Part shown: positions 1 through 7,192 of the stretch, piece after piece
Layout of the letters: each line of letters opens with the position of its first letter
How positions within the stretch are numbered: the first letter of the stretch is position 1
NCBI GenBank assembly: GCA_944386335.1
Contig: CALXAQ010000026.1
Span: 1-10,577, forward strand
Length of the DNA: 10,577 nt
Direction of reading: 5' to 3'
Source of the DNA: an uncultured Clostridia bacterium
GTDB lineage: Bacteria; Bacillota; Clostridia; TANB77; CAG-508
Position numbers and translations under genes: made by a program
Notes under the pieces: model-generated
Told to the model about the DNA's origin: nothing
Database searches by the model: none
What the model saw: only the letters and a program-made list of their open reading frames with translations

Positions 1-62
1 GCTAGGATATACACTTTTTGAAAAAAAATACATACAATACCATATAAGTTTTACGAAACATA

Positions 63-91
63 TTGAATTTTTAGGCAAATAATTATATAAT
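63..91 (+). promoter_or_regulatory. Sigma-A-like promoter of murC
   Basis: A TTGAAT box at 63-68 and a perfect TATAAT box at 86-91 are separated by 17 bases, the standard spacing for the vegetative sigma factor. Transcription would start near base 98, leaving a leader of about 47 bases before murC. I see no riboswitch-like structure in that leader. Nothing recognisable lies in bases 1-60. Confidence 0.6.
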
Positions 92-144
92 TCCATAATG
101 AATTAACCATATCGCAAAAAGAATTCAAAAGGAGCGTGTTTTAC

Positions 145-1524
145 TTGGCACATATAGAGGATTTAAAAAAATATAAAAAAATACATATGATCGGTATTGG
201 CGGAGTTAGTATGAGTGGAATTGCAGAAATTTTAAAACATTGGGGATTTTCTATTACTGGCTCTGATTGTGCCGAATCTGAAACTACAGAAAAGCTAAAA
301 AGGGATGGTGTTCCTGTAGTAATTGGTCATGATGCTTCTCTAGTATCTAAAGCTGATATCGTTGTGTATACAGCTGCCATTCAAGAAACAGATGTAGAAT
401 TAGTAAAAGCAAAAGAACTAGGTATCCCTACTATCGAAAGAGCAGATTTTCTTGGTATACTTACTAAAGCCTTTGATGATACTATTTGTATTTCTGGCAC
501 TCATGGAAAAACAACCACTACCTCTATGGTATCTATGTGTTTTTTAGAAGCTGGTTTAGATCCTTCTATCCAAGTAGGTGCTACTTTAAAAGCCATTGAT
601 GGTAACTATAGAATTGGAAATAGTGATTACTTTATTATTGAAGCTTGCGAATATGTGGAAAGTTTTTTAAAATTTTATCCTAAGTCTGAAATCATTTTGA
701 ATATTGACGATGATCATTTAGATTATTTTAAAAATATAGATAATATTTTTAAAGCCTTTATTAAATATGTAAAACTATTACCTAAAAATGGTTTATTAGT
801 TATAAATGCAGATAATTCCTATTGTACACAACTTCATAAATATACAACTGCAAAGGTAGTTTCCTATGGAATAGATTCTGAAAAAGCAAACTACATTGCT
901 CGAAATATTACTTTTGATAAAAATGGGTTTGCTCATTTTGATGTTTATCATAATAATTATTTTTATGCCTCTATTGTGCTATCTATTCCTGGCATGCATA
1001 ATGTTTCTAATGCACTTGCTTGTATTGCTTTATGTGATTCTTATGGACTAGATAAAAACGATATAAAAGTTGCTCTTCGTAAATATACTGGTGCTCACAG
1101 AAGGTTTGAATTTATAGGAAACTTTAATGGAGCTAGTATTTATGATGATTATGGGCATCATCCTACTGAAATAAAAGCTACCGCTATGGCACTAAAAAAG
1201 AAACAATACCATCATTCTTGGGTAATATTCCAACCTCATACATACAGTAGAACCAAAGAACATTTAGATGAATTTGCTAGTGTTCTTACTAATTTTGATA
1301 ATATCATTGTTACAGATATTTATGCAGCTAGAGAAACAGATATCTATGGTGTTTCTGCAAAAGATATTGTAGATAAAATCACTGCGTCTGGTAGAAAAGC
1401 TTATTACCTTCCAGATTTTAAGGAAATTGTTACTTTTTTAAAAAAGAACGTAGAAAAGGATGATATTATTTTAACTCTAGGAGCTGGAACAGTTACTAAT
1501 ATTGGTCCAATGCTTTTAAAATAA
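145..1524 (+). CDS. murC: UDP-N-acetylmuramate--L-alanine ligase (MurC)
   Basis: MurC is the cytoplasmic ATP-dependent ligase that adds L-alanine to UDP-N-acetylmuramic acid, the first step of the peptidoglycan stem peptide. Counting from the chosen start, the N-terminal glycine-rich loop GIGGVSMSG is at residues 17-25, the ATP-binding P-loop GTHGKTTTT at 118-126, EACEY at 166-170 and the C-terminal HPTEI motif at 319-323. The C-terminal GAGTVTNIG is intact. The length of 459 aa is normal for the family. I chose TTG at 145 because the AAAAGGAG ribosome binding site at 127-134 sits 10 bases before it. The in-frame GTG at 136 is only one base from that site and would add three residues (MFY) to the protein. 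The gene stands alone, with its own promoter and a terminator right after the stop codon. The family assignment is secure; the start is probable. Confidence 0.97.
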   Translation: MAHIEDLKKYKKIHMIGIGGVSMSGIAEILKHWGFSITGSDCAESETTEKLKRDGVPVVIGHDASLVSKADIVVYTAAIQETDVELVKAKELGIPTIERADFLGILTKAFDDTICISGTHGKTTTTSMVSMCFLEAGLDPSIQVGATLKAIDGNYRIGNSDYFIIEACEYVESFLKFYPKSEIILNIDDDHLDYFKNIDNIFKAFIKYVKLLPKNGLLVINADNSYCTQLHKYTTAKVVSYGIDSEKANYIARNITFDKNGFAHFDVYHNNYFYASIVLSIPGMHNVSNALACIALCDSYGLDKNDIKVALRKYTGAHRRFEFIGNFNGASIYDDYGHHPTEIKATAMALKKKQYHHSWVIFQPHTYSRTKEHLDEFASVLTNFDNIIVTDIYAARETDIYGVSAKDIVDKITASGRKAYYLPDFKEIVTFLKKNVEKDDIILTLGAGTVTNIGPMLLK

Positions 1525-1529
1525 ATTTA

Positions 1530-1557
1530 AAGGTCTACATTTTCTAGTGTGGACCTT
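1530..1557. terminator. Bidirectional terminator between murC and spoIVB
   Basis: Two 10-base arms (1530-1539 and 1548-1557) pair with one G-T wobble around an 8-base loop. Rightward, the stem is followed by a short T-rich run after the murC stop at 1524. Leftward, it is followed by a TTTAAATTTATTTT-type tract just after the spoIVB stop at 1560-1562. This fits a shared terminator for convergent genes. Confidence 0.7.
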
Positions 1558-1559
1558 CT

Positions 1560-2823
1560 TTAGCTATTCATTTGTTTTAACATCAAATCTCCAAAAACTG
1601 CATATCCTGTAGTAGGGTCATTCACTAATACATGTGTTACCGCTCCTATTAATTTTCCATTTTGTAAGATAGGTGCTCCACTCATTCCTTGTATTATTCC
1701 TCCTGTTTTTTCTAATAATTCTTTATCTGTTACCTTTATTTGCATACTTTTATTATCTTGATTATTTCCTATATATACTTTTTTTTTTTCTTTTTCATAT
1801 CGTTTTTTATTTCCTTGCTCTATCTCACATATAATTTCTGCCTTACCTGTCTTTATTTCTTCTCTAGAAGCTATTTCTATTGCTTGACTGCTTAATTTTA
1901 AGTCATTTTTATTATTTAACTTCCCAAATATACCAAAAGGTGTATTTTTATATACCTCTCCTATTGTTTGAGAACTTTCTATACTACCTCTTATTTCTCC
2001 TGGTTTACCTTTTTCTCCCTTTACAATGGATACTAAATTCATTGTTACTAATTCTCCATTTGCAATAGTAATTAAATCTCCTGTGTCTATATCTGCAATT
2101 CCATGACCTAAAGAAGCAAACATTCCACTTTCTGGTTCATAAAAAGTAGCTGTCCCTACTCCAGCAGCTGCATCTCTTACCCAAAGTCCTAATTTATATT
2201 CGTTATCTTTTGTTTTTGCAGGTAGCATAGTTACTACTTGTTCTGTATCATCTTCTTGTACATATTTTACAGTAACTTGTTTTCCTTGCGAAGCATTAAC
2301 AGTTTGAATTAGTTCTTCTGTGGTATTAATTTGCTTTTCATTAATAGAAATAATTCTATCTCCCTCTTCTATACCTGTATTCTCATATGGTTTATTTCCT
2401 TCTATTTCTGCCATTCCTACCACCATTACTCCATTAGTATATAGCTTTAATCCTATAGCATTACCGAAGTGGTATTACTTTTGTCTTTGGAATTACATTT
2501 ATAGAAACTTCCTTTACAGGAAGACTATCAAATAAAGAAAATGTTAATTGTATTTTACCTGTTGTATTAGCTATTTTCTCATTACTTTTTTCTTCTTCTG
2601 GGGTACTTGCTACTACTTTTGCTTGGCTTGTTCTTAACGAATATTCTTCTAATTTTGTACTATGATTACTAGTTTCTTTTAAATTCATTCCCCATAAAGA
2701 AAAAATAGAAATTTTTTCTCCTTGCATTAATATAATACTATCTGGAAATAATGTAATAAAAGCTACATATATATAAATGATTAGTAAAATAGCAAGAATC
2801 ATTACTCTTTTAATATATTTCAT
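1560..2823 (-). CDS. spoIVB: SpoIVB sporulation serine peptidase (S55), in two frames joined by a +1 shift
   Basis: In Bacillus, SpoIVB is made in the forespore, secreted into the space between the two spore membranes, and cleaves regulators there so that the mother-cell sigma factor is activated. Here the upstream frame (2823 to about 2467) gives a membrane anchor at residues 6-27 and a linker ending in VIPL. After skipping one C the downstream frame gives GNAIGLKLYTNG, a PDZ domain (about 120-210) and the S55 peptidase domain. The joined protein is about 420 aa, against about 426 in B. subtilis. The likely catalytic residues are His240 (LGHGIAD), Asp366 and Ser381 (GMSGAP); the Asp-Ser gap of 15 matches the Bacillus enzyme as I recall it. 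ATG 2823 is preferred because the AAGAAGG site at 2831-2837 is too close to ATG 2829. The shift may be programmed, a real lesion or a sequence error. No forespore-type promoter was convincing. Confidence 0.9.
2461..2472 (-). other. +1 frameshift site in spoIVB
   Basis: Read on the minus strand, the upstream frame runs CCA CTT CGG TAA and stops. Omitting the C at 2466 gives CCA CTT GGT AAT, which continues the conserved VIPLGNAIGLKL stretch of SpoIVB without loss of a residue. The downstream frame is closed by a TAA a few codons upstream, so any shift must happen within about 15-20 bases. A tRNA on CTT could re-pair one base forward on TTC, as happens at the CTT of the prfB shift site. No ribosome-binding-like stimulator lies directly upstream. 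Confidence 0.85.
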
Positions 2824-2893
2824 TTTCATTCCTTCTTTTTATTTTTTCATTTTTATTATTCCCTATCTTTCATTTTTCATTCTCCATTTTTTT

Positions 2894-3150
2894 AACTTTG
2901 GGGACGTTCCTTAAAGTTCAAACAAAAGCAGACATGAATAACTTTTTTGCTTATAACACTGTAAAGTCCGCGTCTTTGTTCGTCTGTGAAAAATTGCAAA
3001 GCAATTTTTCTGTGGAATATGTTTTTATTTAATAGAATTTTTAAGGAAATTTTCTATTAAATAAAAAAAGAAGTTATAAATCAAAAATTACAACTTCTCT
3101 TACTTAATATATCTCTATTTTTATTTAATATTAAGAACGTCCCCAAAGTT
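2894..3150. mobile_element. MITE-like element bounded by 16-bp inverted repeats
   Basis: The left end AACTTTGGGGACGTTC (2894-2909) is the exact inverse of 3135-3150. With a one-base bulge the match extends a few bases inward. The segment has no credible gene and contains hairpins: 2988-2997 with 3001-3010 (10 bp, 3-base loop), 3022-3037 with 3052-3067 (16 bp), and a terminator-like stem at 3070-3097. A 10-base direct repeat AAAGTTCAAA occurs at 2913-2922 and 3145-3154. GGGGACGTTC-type ends recall repeats I associate with IS200-like (Y1) transposases in clostridia, but this is from memory. The remaining bases of the gap, 2830-2893, are T-rich on the plus strand with no clear signal apart from the spoIVB ribosome binding site. 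Confidence 0.5.
3063..3097 (-). terminator. Rho-independent terminator downstream of the pilus-like cluster
   Basis: On the minus strand the arms GAAGTTGTAA (3097-3088) and TTATAACTTC (3079-3070) form a 10-bp stem with one G-U wobble and an 8-base loop. They are followed by seven Ts (3069-3063). It lies about 60 bases after the stop of the 548-aa gene and inside the inverted-repeat element, so the element appears to supply the end of this transcription unit. The stem is AT-rich and may be leaky. Confidence 0.6.
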
Positions 3151-3159
3151 CAAAGCTTG

Positions 3160-4806
3160 CTAAACACCGAAATAATCATTCGTACGATATAAATCATATC
3201 GTTCTCTTCCTAATGCTGCTAAATATTGTTTTCTCAAACTTGTTCCTTTCATATTAATAGTTTGGTTTCCTGTTTGTGTTGGGTCAAAAACGGTAATCGT
3301 TCCAGAAATTAATCCATCTATATCATATGTTTCTGATACGTTTACCATACAATCATAACACTTACTATTAGCATGTGGATAATAGTGTACTTCATAAGTA
3401 TCTGAAATATGAATACTTTGTCTTTCAAAAGTAACATTACTATAAACACCTGTAACTGTACTATTAGTAATGGTTTTGCAAGTTGGAAGATGTACTTCTC
3501 CGTCTTGTGTAATAATATATAAGGAATCTTCTGTTACTACTTCTTCATTTTTATCATTTGTAATAATACAATAATTATTAAAGAACTTCGATCCAATTGG
3601 AATTCCTTGTAAGAAACTAGCTACTGTAATATTGTTTACAATTTTATCCCAATCTTCTTCTGTAAATACTGGCAATACAAATTCATAATTTTGGTTACCA
3701 CCTTGATTATAATTAGCAATAGCAGTTGCTAAATTTGTTTGGATACTCCTTCTTATAACAGATATTCTATTCTCATTAAACGTAGATCCATCTAATAATG
3801 GGTTATTTGTATTATTCAATCGAAATATCTTTTCTTCTCCTGTATTAACTGCAAAATCGGAAATTACATCACCATTCATATCTCTTGCATCTGATTGTGT
3901 AATATTCCCTAAATGTTCCTCTACCCATGTACTAAATTCATATGCCTGTTTATAATATTGGAAGGCACTTTCACTATATAAATTTCCCCCTATTGTCATA
4001 CTTTGTACATAATTTAAAATGTTTTGGTCATAAATTTTCTGTTTTTTATTAGCTGTGTACCAAAAGTAATTCATACCGTCTGTTGCTGTTGGGTCATAAT
4101 AGATTTTTGCATTTTGGTATACTATGTACTGATAATCAACTGGCGAATTTGTATTGATTACTTCACCTGCTTCATTTAACAAAACAATTTGCTCTGATAA
4201 TACTTCTTTTTCAATCGTTTCTCCATCATAAGTTAAAGTTTTATCTGTTTCATTTATATTGCTTACCAAATTAGGATTAATTAAATAACCTGACTTTGTT
4301 ACATACTGACCATCTACTGTTCCGTAAATAGTAATGGCATTATCTAGACTGTAATTTACTACAAAATCATCTGCACCTTTTATGTAACGGCAAGAATAAT
4401 AAATATATGGTTTTAATCCATATTGATAACTATCCGTACTTTCATTTCTATATTTTCCGTAAATATAGTATCCATCATACATAACATATAACATAGCTGG
4501 TACATATTCTCTTAAAGCATCTTGATCAATTCCATCCATTCCCATTTTAGTTCCAATAGAATTAAAAAAAGTAGAAATGGAAGCTTCTATATCTCTAATT
4601 TTAGAATCACTTACACTAGAATATCTATTATTAATTGTGTTTAACTGAAATGCCTTAATCGCATCATATGTTGCATTTTGTAACTTAGAACTATAAGTAG
4701 TTTGTACACTAATCGTATCTATTTGTGTTTGAATGTAAGAGGTTACCACCATGGAAATAGGTAGTATAATAATAACAAATATAATTGCTAGATGCTGTAA
4801 TTTCAT
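3160..4806 (-). CDS. Large surface protein of the Tad/pilus-like cluster, single N-terminal membrane anchor
   Basis: The role is unknown. The 548-aa protein has a hydrophobic N-terminal segment (residues 6-23) after a short basic start, followed by a helical stretch (24-60) that resembles the start of pilin-like or TadE/G-like subunits. The rest is a long, polar, Tyr/Asn-rich domain expected outside the cell. Five cysteines are visible: 139, 413, 443, 483 and 486. His439-x3-Cys443 and Cys483-x2-Cys486 form a possible metal or disulfide centre near residues 439-486. The start ATG has an AGAAAGGA site 7 bases upstream. It is the last gene of the cluster, separated from the 174-aa gene by 127 bases holding a terminator-like hairpin, so it is probably expressed at a different level. 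By size and position it could be a tip, adhesin or cap; this is inference. Confidence 0.85.
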   Translation of the reverse strand: MKLQHLAIIFVIIILPISMVVTSYIQTQIDTISVQTTYSSKLQNATYDAIKAFQLNTINNRYSSVSDSKIRDIEASISTFFNSIGTKMGMDGIDQDALREYVPAMLYVMYDGYYIYGKYRNESTDSYQYGLKPYIYYSCRYIKGADDFVVNYSLDNAITIYGTVDGQYVTKSGYLINPNLVSNINETDKTLTYDGETIEKEVLSEQIVLLNEAGEVINTNSPVDYQYIVYQNAKIYYDPTATDGMNYFWYTANKKQKIYDQNILNYVQSMTIGGNLYSESAFQYYKQAYEFSTWVEEHLGNITQSDARDMNGDVISDFAVNTGEEKIFRLNNTNNPLLDGSTFNENRISVIRRSIQTNLATAIANYNQGGNQNYEFVLPVFTEEDWDKIVNNITVASFLQGIPIGSKFFNNYCIITNDKNEEVVTEDSLYIITQDGEVHLPTCKTITNSTVTGVYSNVTFERQSIHISDTYEVHYYPHANSKCYDCMVNVSETYDIDGLISGTITVFDPTQTGNQTINMKGTSLRKQYLAALGRERYDLYRTNDYFGV

Positions 4807-4820
4807 TTGTTTTCCTTTCT

Positions 4821-4880
4821 AAAAAAGATTAGAATGGTTGCAGTTAGATTTATTTTTTCTAACCATTCCCTCTAATCTTT
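4821..4880 (-). terminator. Terminator or attenuator before the 548-aa gene
   Basis: On the minus strand a long imperfect stem pairs 4871-4880 with 4824-4833 (10 bp) and 4861-4866 with 4834-4839 (6 bp), with four unpaired bases at 4867-4870. Further pairing is possible nearer the loop. The 3' arm is followed at once by six Ts (4826-4821), the form of an intrinsic terminator. The ribosome binding site of the 548-aa gene starts a few bases beyond, so partial read-through would limit its expression. Confidence 0.65.
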
Positions 4881-4933
4881 TATTTATTTTTAATATAACT
4901 CTTTTATTTTCGTTTAAAGGAAGCTCTTATATT

Positions 4934-5458
4934 TTATTTTGTCCCATTTACAGTTACCATACCACCATGTTGTGCAGCAATTTGGTAAGTATCATTTCCT
5001 GCTAATTGATAGAAGAAATTCTTTAACAACTGAGAAATAGTTTGGTTTGTATTTCTTACCGTAACAGACACTAAATCTCCTTCTTTTAAAGTAATTTTTC
5101 CATTGCTTTGTAATTTTTCTTCTATTTGACTAGTATATAAATTATAATATAAGTTTTCTCCGATTTTTGTCATCTCTGCTTGAGTTGTTTTTACTCCTGG
5201 ATTTTCATCTAGTACTTGTACTTGCATATCCACTTCAAATGAATTTCCAGTAGCTGTAATAGTTTCCATATACTTATCATAATTATCTAAAGTCATTTTC
5301 CCTGTTGTTCTTATTGTATCTACATATTCTGTTGTTGCTGTTTGTACAGCTAGCTGTGATACATCATCTGTTCTTTCTGACATAGACATAAGTGGAAACA
5401 CAAACATTAAGATGGCTGCTAGAAATATTGCTATAATGGTAATCAAACTATCTCCCAT
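4934..5458 (-). CDS. Small single-pass membrane protein of the pilus-like cluster (174 aa)
   Basis: I do not recognise a named family. The N-terminus MGDSLITIIAIF leads straight into one membrane helix (residues 5-25), followed by a helical stretch to about 50. Next comes a conserved-looking segment, TGKMTLDNYDKYMETITATGN (52-72), and then beta-rich sequence (FEVDMQVQVLDENPG). The C-terminal part (about 129-171) again looks folded and extracytoplasmic. Layout and size resemble a minor pilin or a TadE/TadF-type protein: short N-terminus, single helix, external domain. Unlike its neighbours it does not start with MENA. ATG 5458 has a perfect AGGAGG (5468-5473) 9 bases upstream. The gene begins 20 bases after the stop of the 247-aa gene, so both are co-transcribed. 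There is no cysteine. The assignment to the cluster is firm; the function is inference. Confidence 0.85.
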   Translation of the reverse strand: MGDSLITIIAIFLAAILMFVFPLMSMSERTDDVSQLAVQTATTEYVDTIRTTGKMTLDNYDKYMETITATGNSFEVDMQVQVLDENPGVKTTQAEMTKIGENLYYNLYTSQIEEKLQSNGKITLKEGDLVSVTVRNTNQTISQLLKNFFYQLAGNDTYQIAAQHGGMVTVNGTK

Positions 5459-5478
5459 TTTTTACTCCCTCCTCATCT

Positions 5479-6222
5479 TTATGGTATATTTTTTATACGA
5501 GTAAAAATAATAATTCTTTTCTTTTTTGCTTTTACAGAATCTTGTACTATACTATCTTCTGTTTGCGTACTCTCATAAGAATATTCTCCTATGGTCTCTA
5601 CAAATTTATCGTCTCCATACTGACCTATAAAGCCTCCTGTTCCTAGATGACTAGATGCTCCATAATCTATGTATGGTTCATTATTATTTGGATTATTGTA
5701 CACTTCTCCTGTTAAGAAACAATCTAAATTATTTTTTATCTTATCATTACTTCCTGTCCAAGCCTCATGTCTTAATGTTTCCTCATCTAAATCAAATGAA
5801 AAGATTTCTCTATTATTTCGAATAGTATTCATCATACCATCTCCATACTTTTCTTTTACTAAATCTCCATAAGAACTTGTCCATAAGTTAATATTAGAAG
5901 GGGTTCTGTATAACTTCATATAAGATATATTAGAAAATTGTCCAGTTTGTGCATCATAATTTCCTTCTCGAAACACTACCGTATAATTCTCTTTATAATA
6001 TTTATACAAAGTTGGAATAATAGTTTCCATACCTACAATTCTATTTTCTGCTCCTGGACCCGTTGCACCTTGATAATCATAATAATTTAGTTCATCTTCT
6101 GTATATAACACTACATCAGAAGTTGCTTTTACTTGTATTAGCATAAACATAGCTACTGATAGTGCCATAATAAAGACGATAACAGCAAATGCCATTTTTA
6201 TAGCTTCTACCGCATTTTCCAT
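5479..6222 (-). CDS. Pilin-like protein with MENAVEA N-terminus (247 aa)
   Basis: The function is unknown. The first residues, MENAVEA, are a variant of the MENASKA start of three other proteins in the cluster and lead directly into a membrane helix (about 8-30). The rest is an extracytoplasmic domain, richer in Tyr, Asp and Gly than its neighbours. It contains RIVGMETIIPTLYKYYKENY (61-80), which looks like a conserved family core, a single Cys158 and a basic C-terminal strand KKKRIIIFTRI. Glu at position 5 after the initiator Met corresponds to the Glu of ordinary pilins, whereas the MENASKA proteins have Lys there. ATG 6222 follows a GGA-type site about 9 bases upstream. It begins 19 bases after the 143-aa gene, with 20 bases to the 174-aa gene, so these are one operon. 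It may be a minor or initiating subunit. Confidence 0.85.
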   Translation of the reverse strand: MENAVEAIKMAFAVIVFIMALSVAMFMLIQVKATSDVVLYTEDELNYYDYQGATGPGAENRIVGMETIIPTLYKYYKENYTVVFREGNYDAQTGQFSNISYMKLYRTPSNINLWTSSYGDLVKEKYGDGMMNTIRNNREIFSFDLDEETLRHEAWTGSNDKIKNNLDCFLTGEVYNNPNNNEPYIDYGASSHLGTGGFIGQYGDDKFVETIGEYSYESTQTEDSIVQDSVKAKKKRIIIFTRIKNIP

Positions 6223-6241
6223 ATTCTTTTATCCTTTATTT

Positions 6242-6673
6242 TTAATCTGCTGATCCACCTGAACTACTTCCTGCTTCTGTTACAGTAATAGTTTTAATAT
6301 AACCTGTTGTAGTGTCATATGTTTCTGTTACGTTATATCTTTTTCCTGATTGAATTTTAGCCTTTGCTGCATTGATTCCTGCAACGTCTGTTACTCCATC
6401 GATTGTAATCCATAGTGATTCATCTTCTGAATTTTGTACATTATTTTGTCTTACCAAATCATATAAGGAACGTACACTTGTACCTGTAATTCCTTGTTGA
6501 ATATATGGTGAAAATTTTGCGTTAAACGCATTAGCAGCTTCTGATTGAATACTTCCTGCTGCCTCTTGTGCTGGGTTGGCTGCCATATTAAATACTGCCA
6601 TCCCTAACGCTATAATTAAAATTGCTAATATAATAGCTCCTGCAATAATTAGTGCTTTTGATGCATTCTCCAT
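6242..6673 (-). CDS. MENASKA pilin-like protein, candidate major subunit (143 aa)
   Basis: This protein starts MENASKALIIA and runs without any leader into a membrane helix (about 7-30). It then has an Ala-rich amphipathic stretch (AANPAQEAAG, EAANAFNAKF), as in the stalk of pilins. Next come the segment FNAKFSPYIQQGITG (50-64), found in related form in its neighbours, a short beta-rich head, and a Ser/Gly-rich tail (135-143). It lacks cysteine, while the 210-, 170- and 142-aa paralogues have FxC near the C-terminus. It has the strongest ribosome binding site in the cluster (AAAGGAGG, 6683-6690, 9 bases from ATG), is the shortest MENASKA protein and follows the promoter-linked 142-aa gene. 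These are the reasons to propose it as the abundant subunit. That role is inference. Confidence 0.87.
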   Translation of the reverse strand: MENASKALIIAGAIILAILIIALGMAVFNMAANPAQEAAGSIQSEAANAFNAKFSPYIQQGITGTSVRSLYDLVRQNNVQNSEDESLWITIDGVTDVAGINAAKAKIQSGKRYNVTETYDTTTGYIKTITVTEAGSSSGGSAD

Positions 6674-6714
6674 AATAAATTTCCTCCTTTGATTTCTTTA
6701 TTAATTTATTTTGC

Positions 6715-6734
6715 TTCATAAATAAATTTATGAA
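6715..6734. promoter_or_regulatory. 20-bp palindrome between the 142-aa and 143-aa genes
   Basis: A perfect 9-base inverted repeat with a 2-base centre (TTCATAAAT-AA-ATTTATGAA) lies 11 bases after the stop of the 142-aa gene. There is no T-run after it on the minus strand, so a terminator is unlikely. It could be an operator or an RNA-processing hairpin. In such AT-rich spacer DNA it may also be chance. Confidence 0.3.
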
Positions 6735-6745
6735 AAAGTTAATAA

Positions 6746-7174
6746 CTATACTTGTTCAAATAATAAATATTTGATTTGTTTTGTAGATTCGTGGTATTCT
6801 TTTTTTGTACATTGGAAAGACATAGTACGATAGTTTTTTAAAAATTGGTCTTCTCCTAAACTCTGTATTTTTTCCATTCCTACTGTCTTATCTGCTTCTA
6901 AAAATTTTACTTCTATTTGGACAGAATTGGTATCGTTTGCTATGTAATTTCCTTCATTATCTTTTTGTACTCCATTTTTTTCGTTATCATTACTTGCTTT
7001 GTTCATTACTGTCATCAAACTAGAACCCATAATTTGATTTTGTGTATAACGTTCGTATTCTTCCCTATTTTGCTTTGCTTGTGTTACTCCTACTTGGTAT
7101 TGATAATACAAAAAGGAAAAAGTACTAACAAATAAGATAATAATACCACATAATATAAAAATTGTTTTTTTCAT
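6746..7174 (-). CDS. Pilin-like protein with a non-MENASKA N-terminus (142 aa)
   Basis: The function is unknown. The N-terminus MKKTIFILCG with a membrane helix (4-23) looks like an ordinary signal anchor, not the MENASKA start of its neighbours. The external part does resemble them: YERYTQNQIMGSSLMTVMNK (40-59) aligns with YDVYNRNNIYGSEILSLANK of the 210-aa protein. The C-terminus SFQC...IKYLLFEQV matches the FxC...I/V..(V/M).F ending of the 210- and 170-aa proteins (here Cys121). It therefore seems to be a member of the same family with a different anchor. A strong promoter sits just upstream at 7193-7221, giving a very short leader. The GAGG ribosome binding site is modest, about 4 bases from ATG. 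It may be an assembly factor or minor subunit. Confidence 0.82.
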   Translation of the reverse strand: MKKTIFILCGIIILFVSTFSFLYYQYQVGVTQAKQNREEYERYTQNQIMGSSLMTVMNKASNDNEKNGVQKDNEGNYIANDTNSVQIEVKFLEADKTVGMEKIQSLGEDQFLKNYRTMSFQCTKKEYHESTKQIKYLLFEQV

Positions 7175-7192
7175 ATTGCCTCTTTCTATTTC

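Noticed and set aside
1560..2426. A separate downstream gene starting at ATG 2426
   Set aside because: There is no ribosome binding site, the start falls inside the PDZ domain and the protein would lack a membrane anchor. Conserved sequence continues upstream to the frame junction.
2473..2520. A prfB-like ribosome-binding stimulator before the shift site
   Set aside because: A purine-rich AAAGGAAG occurs only about 35 bases upstream, too far to act as the internal stimulator seen in prfB.
1880..2535. Plus-strand open frames of 62 and 71 codons over spoIVB
   Set aside because: They lie antisense to clearly conserved SpoIVB sequence, have no ribosome binding site and encode low-complexity Leu/Tyr/Ile-rich peptides.
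2824..2893. A forespore sigma-F/sigma-G promoter for spoIVB
   Set aside because: One is expected from the known regulation of the gene, but I could not find a pair of boxes with correct sequence and spacing.
4881..4933. A promoter for the 548-aa gene (TATATT box)
   Set aside because: The -10-like sequence has no matching -35 box at a good distance, and it lies upstream of the terminator-like hairpin.
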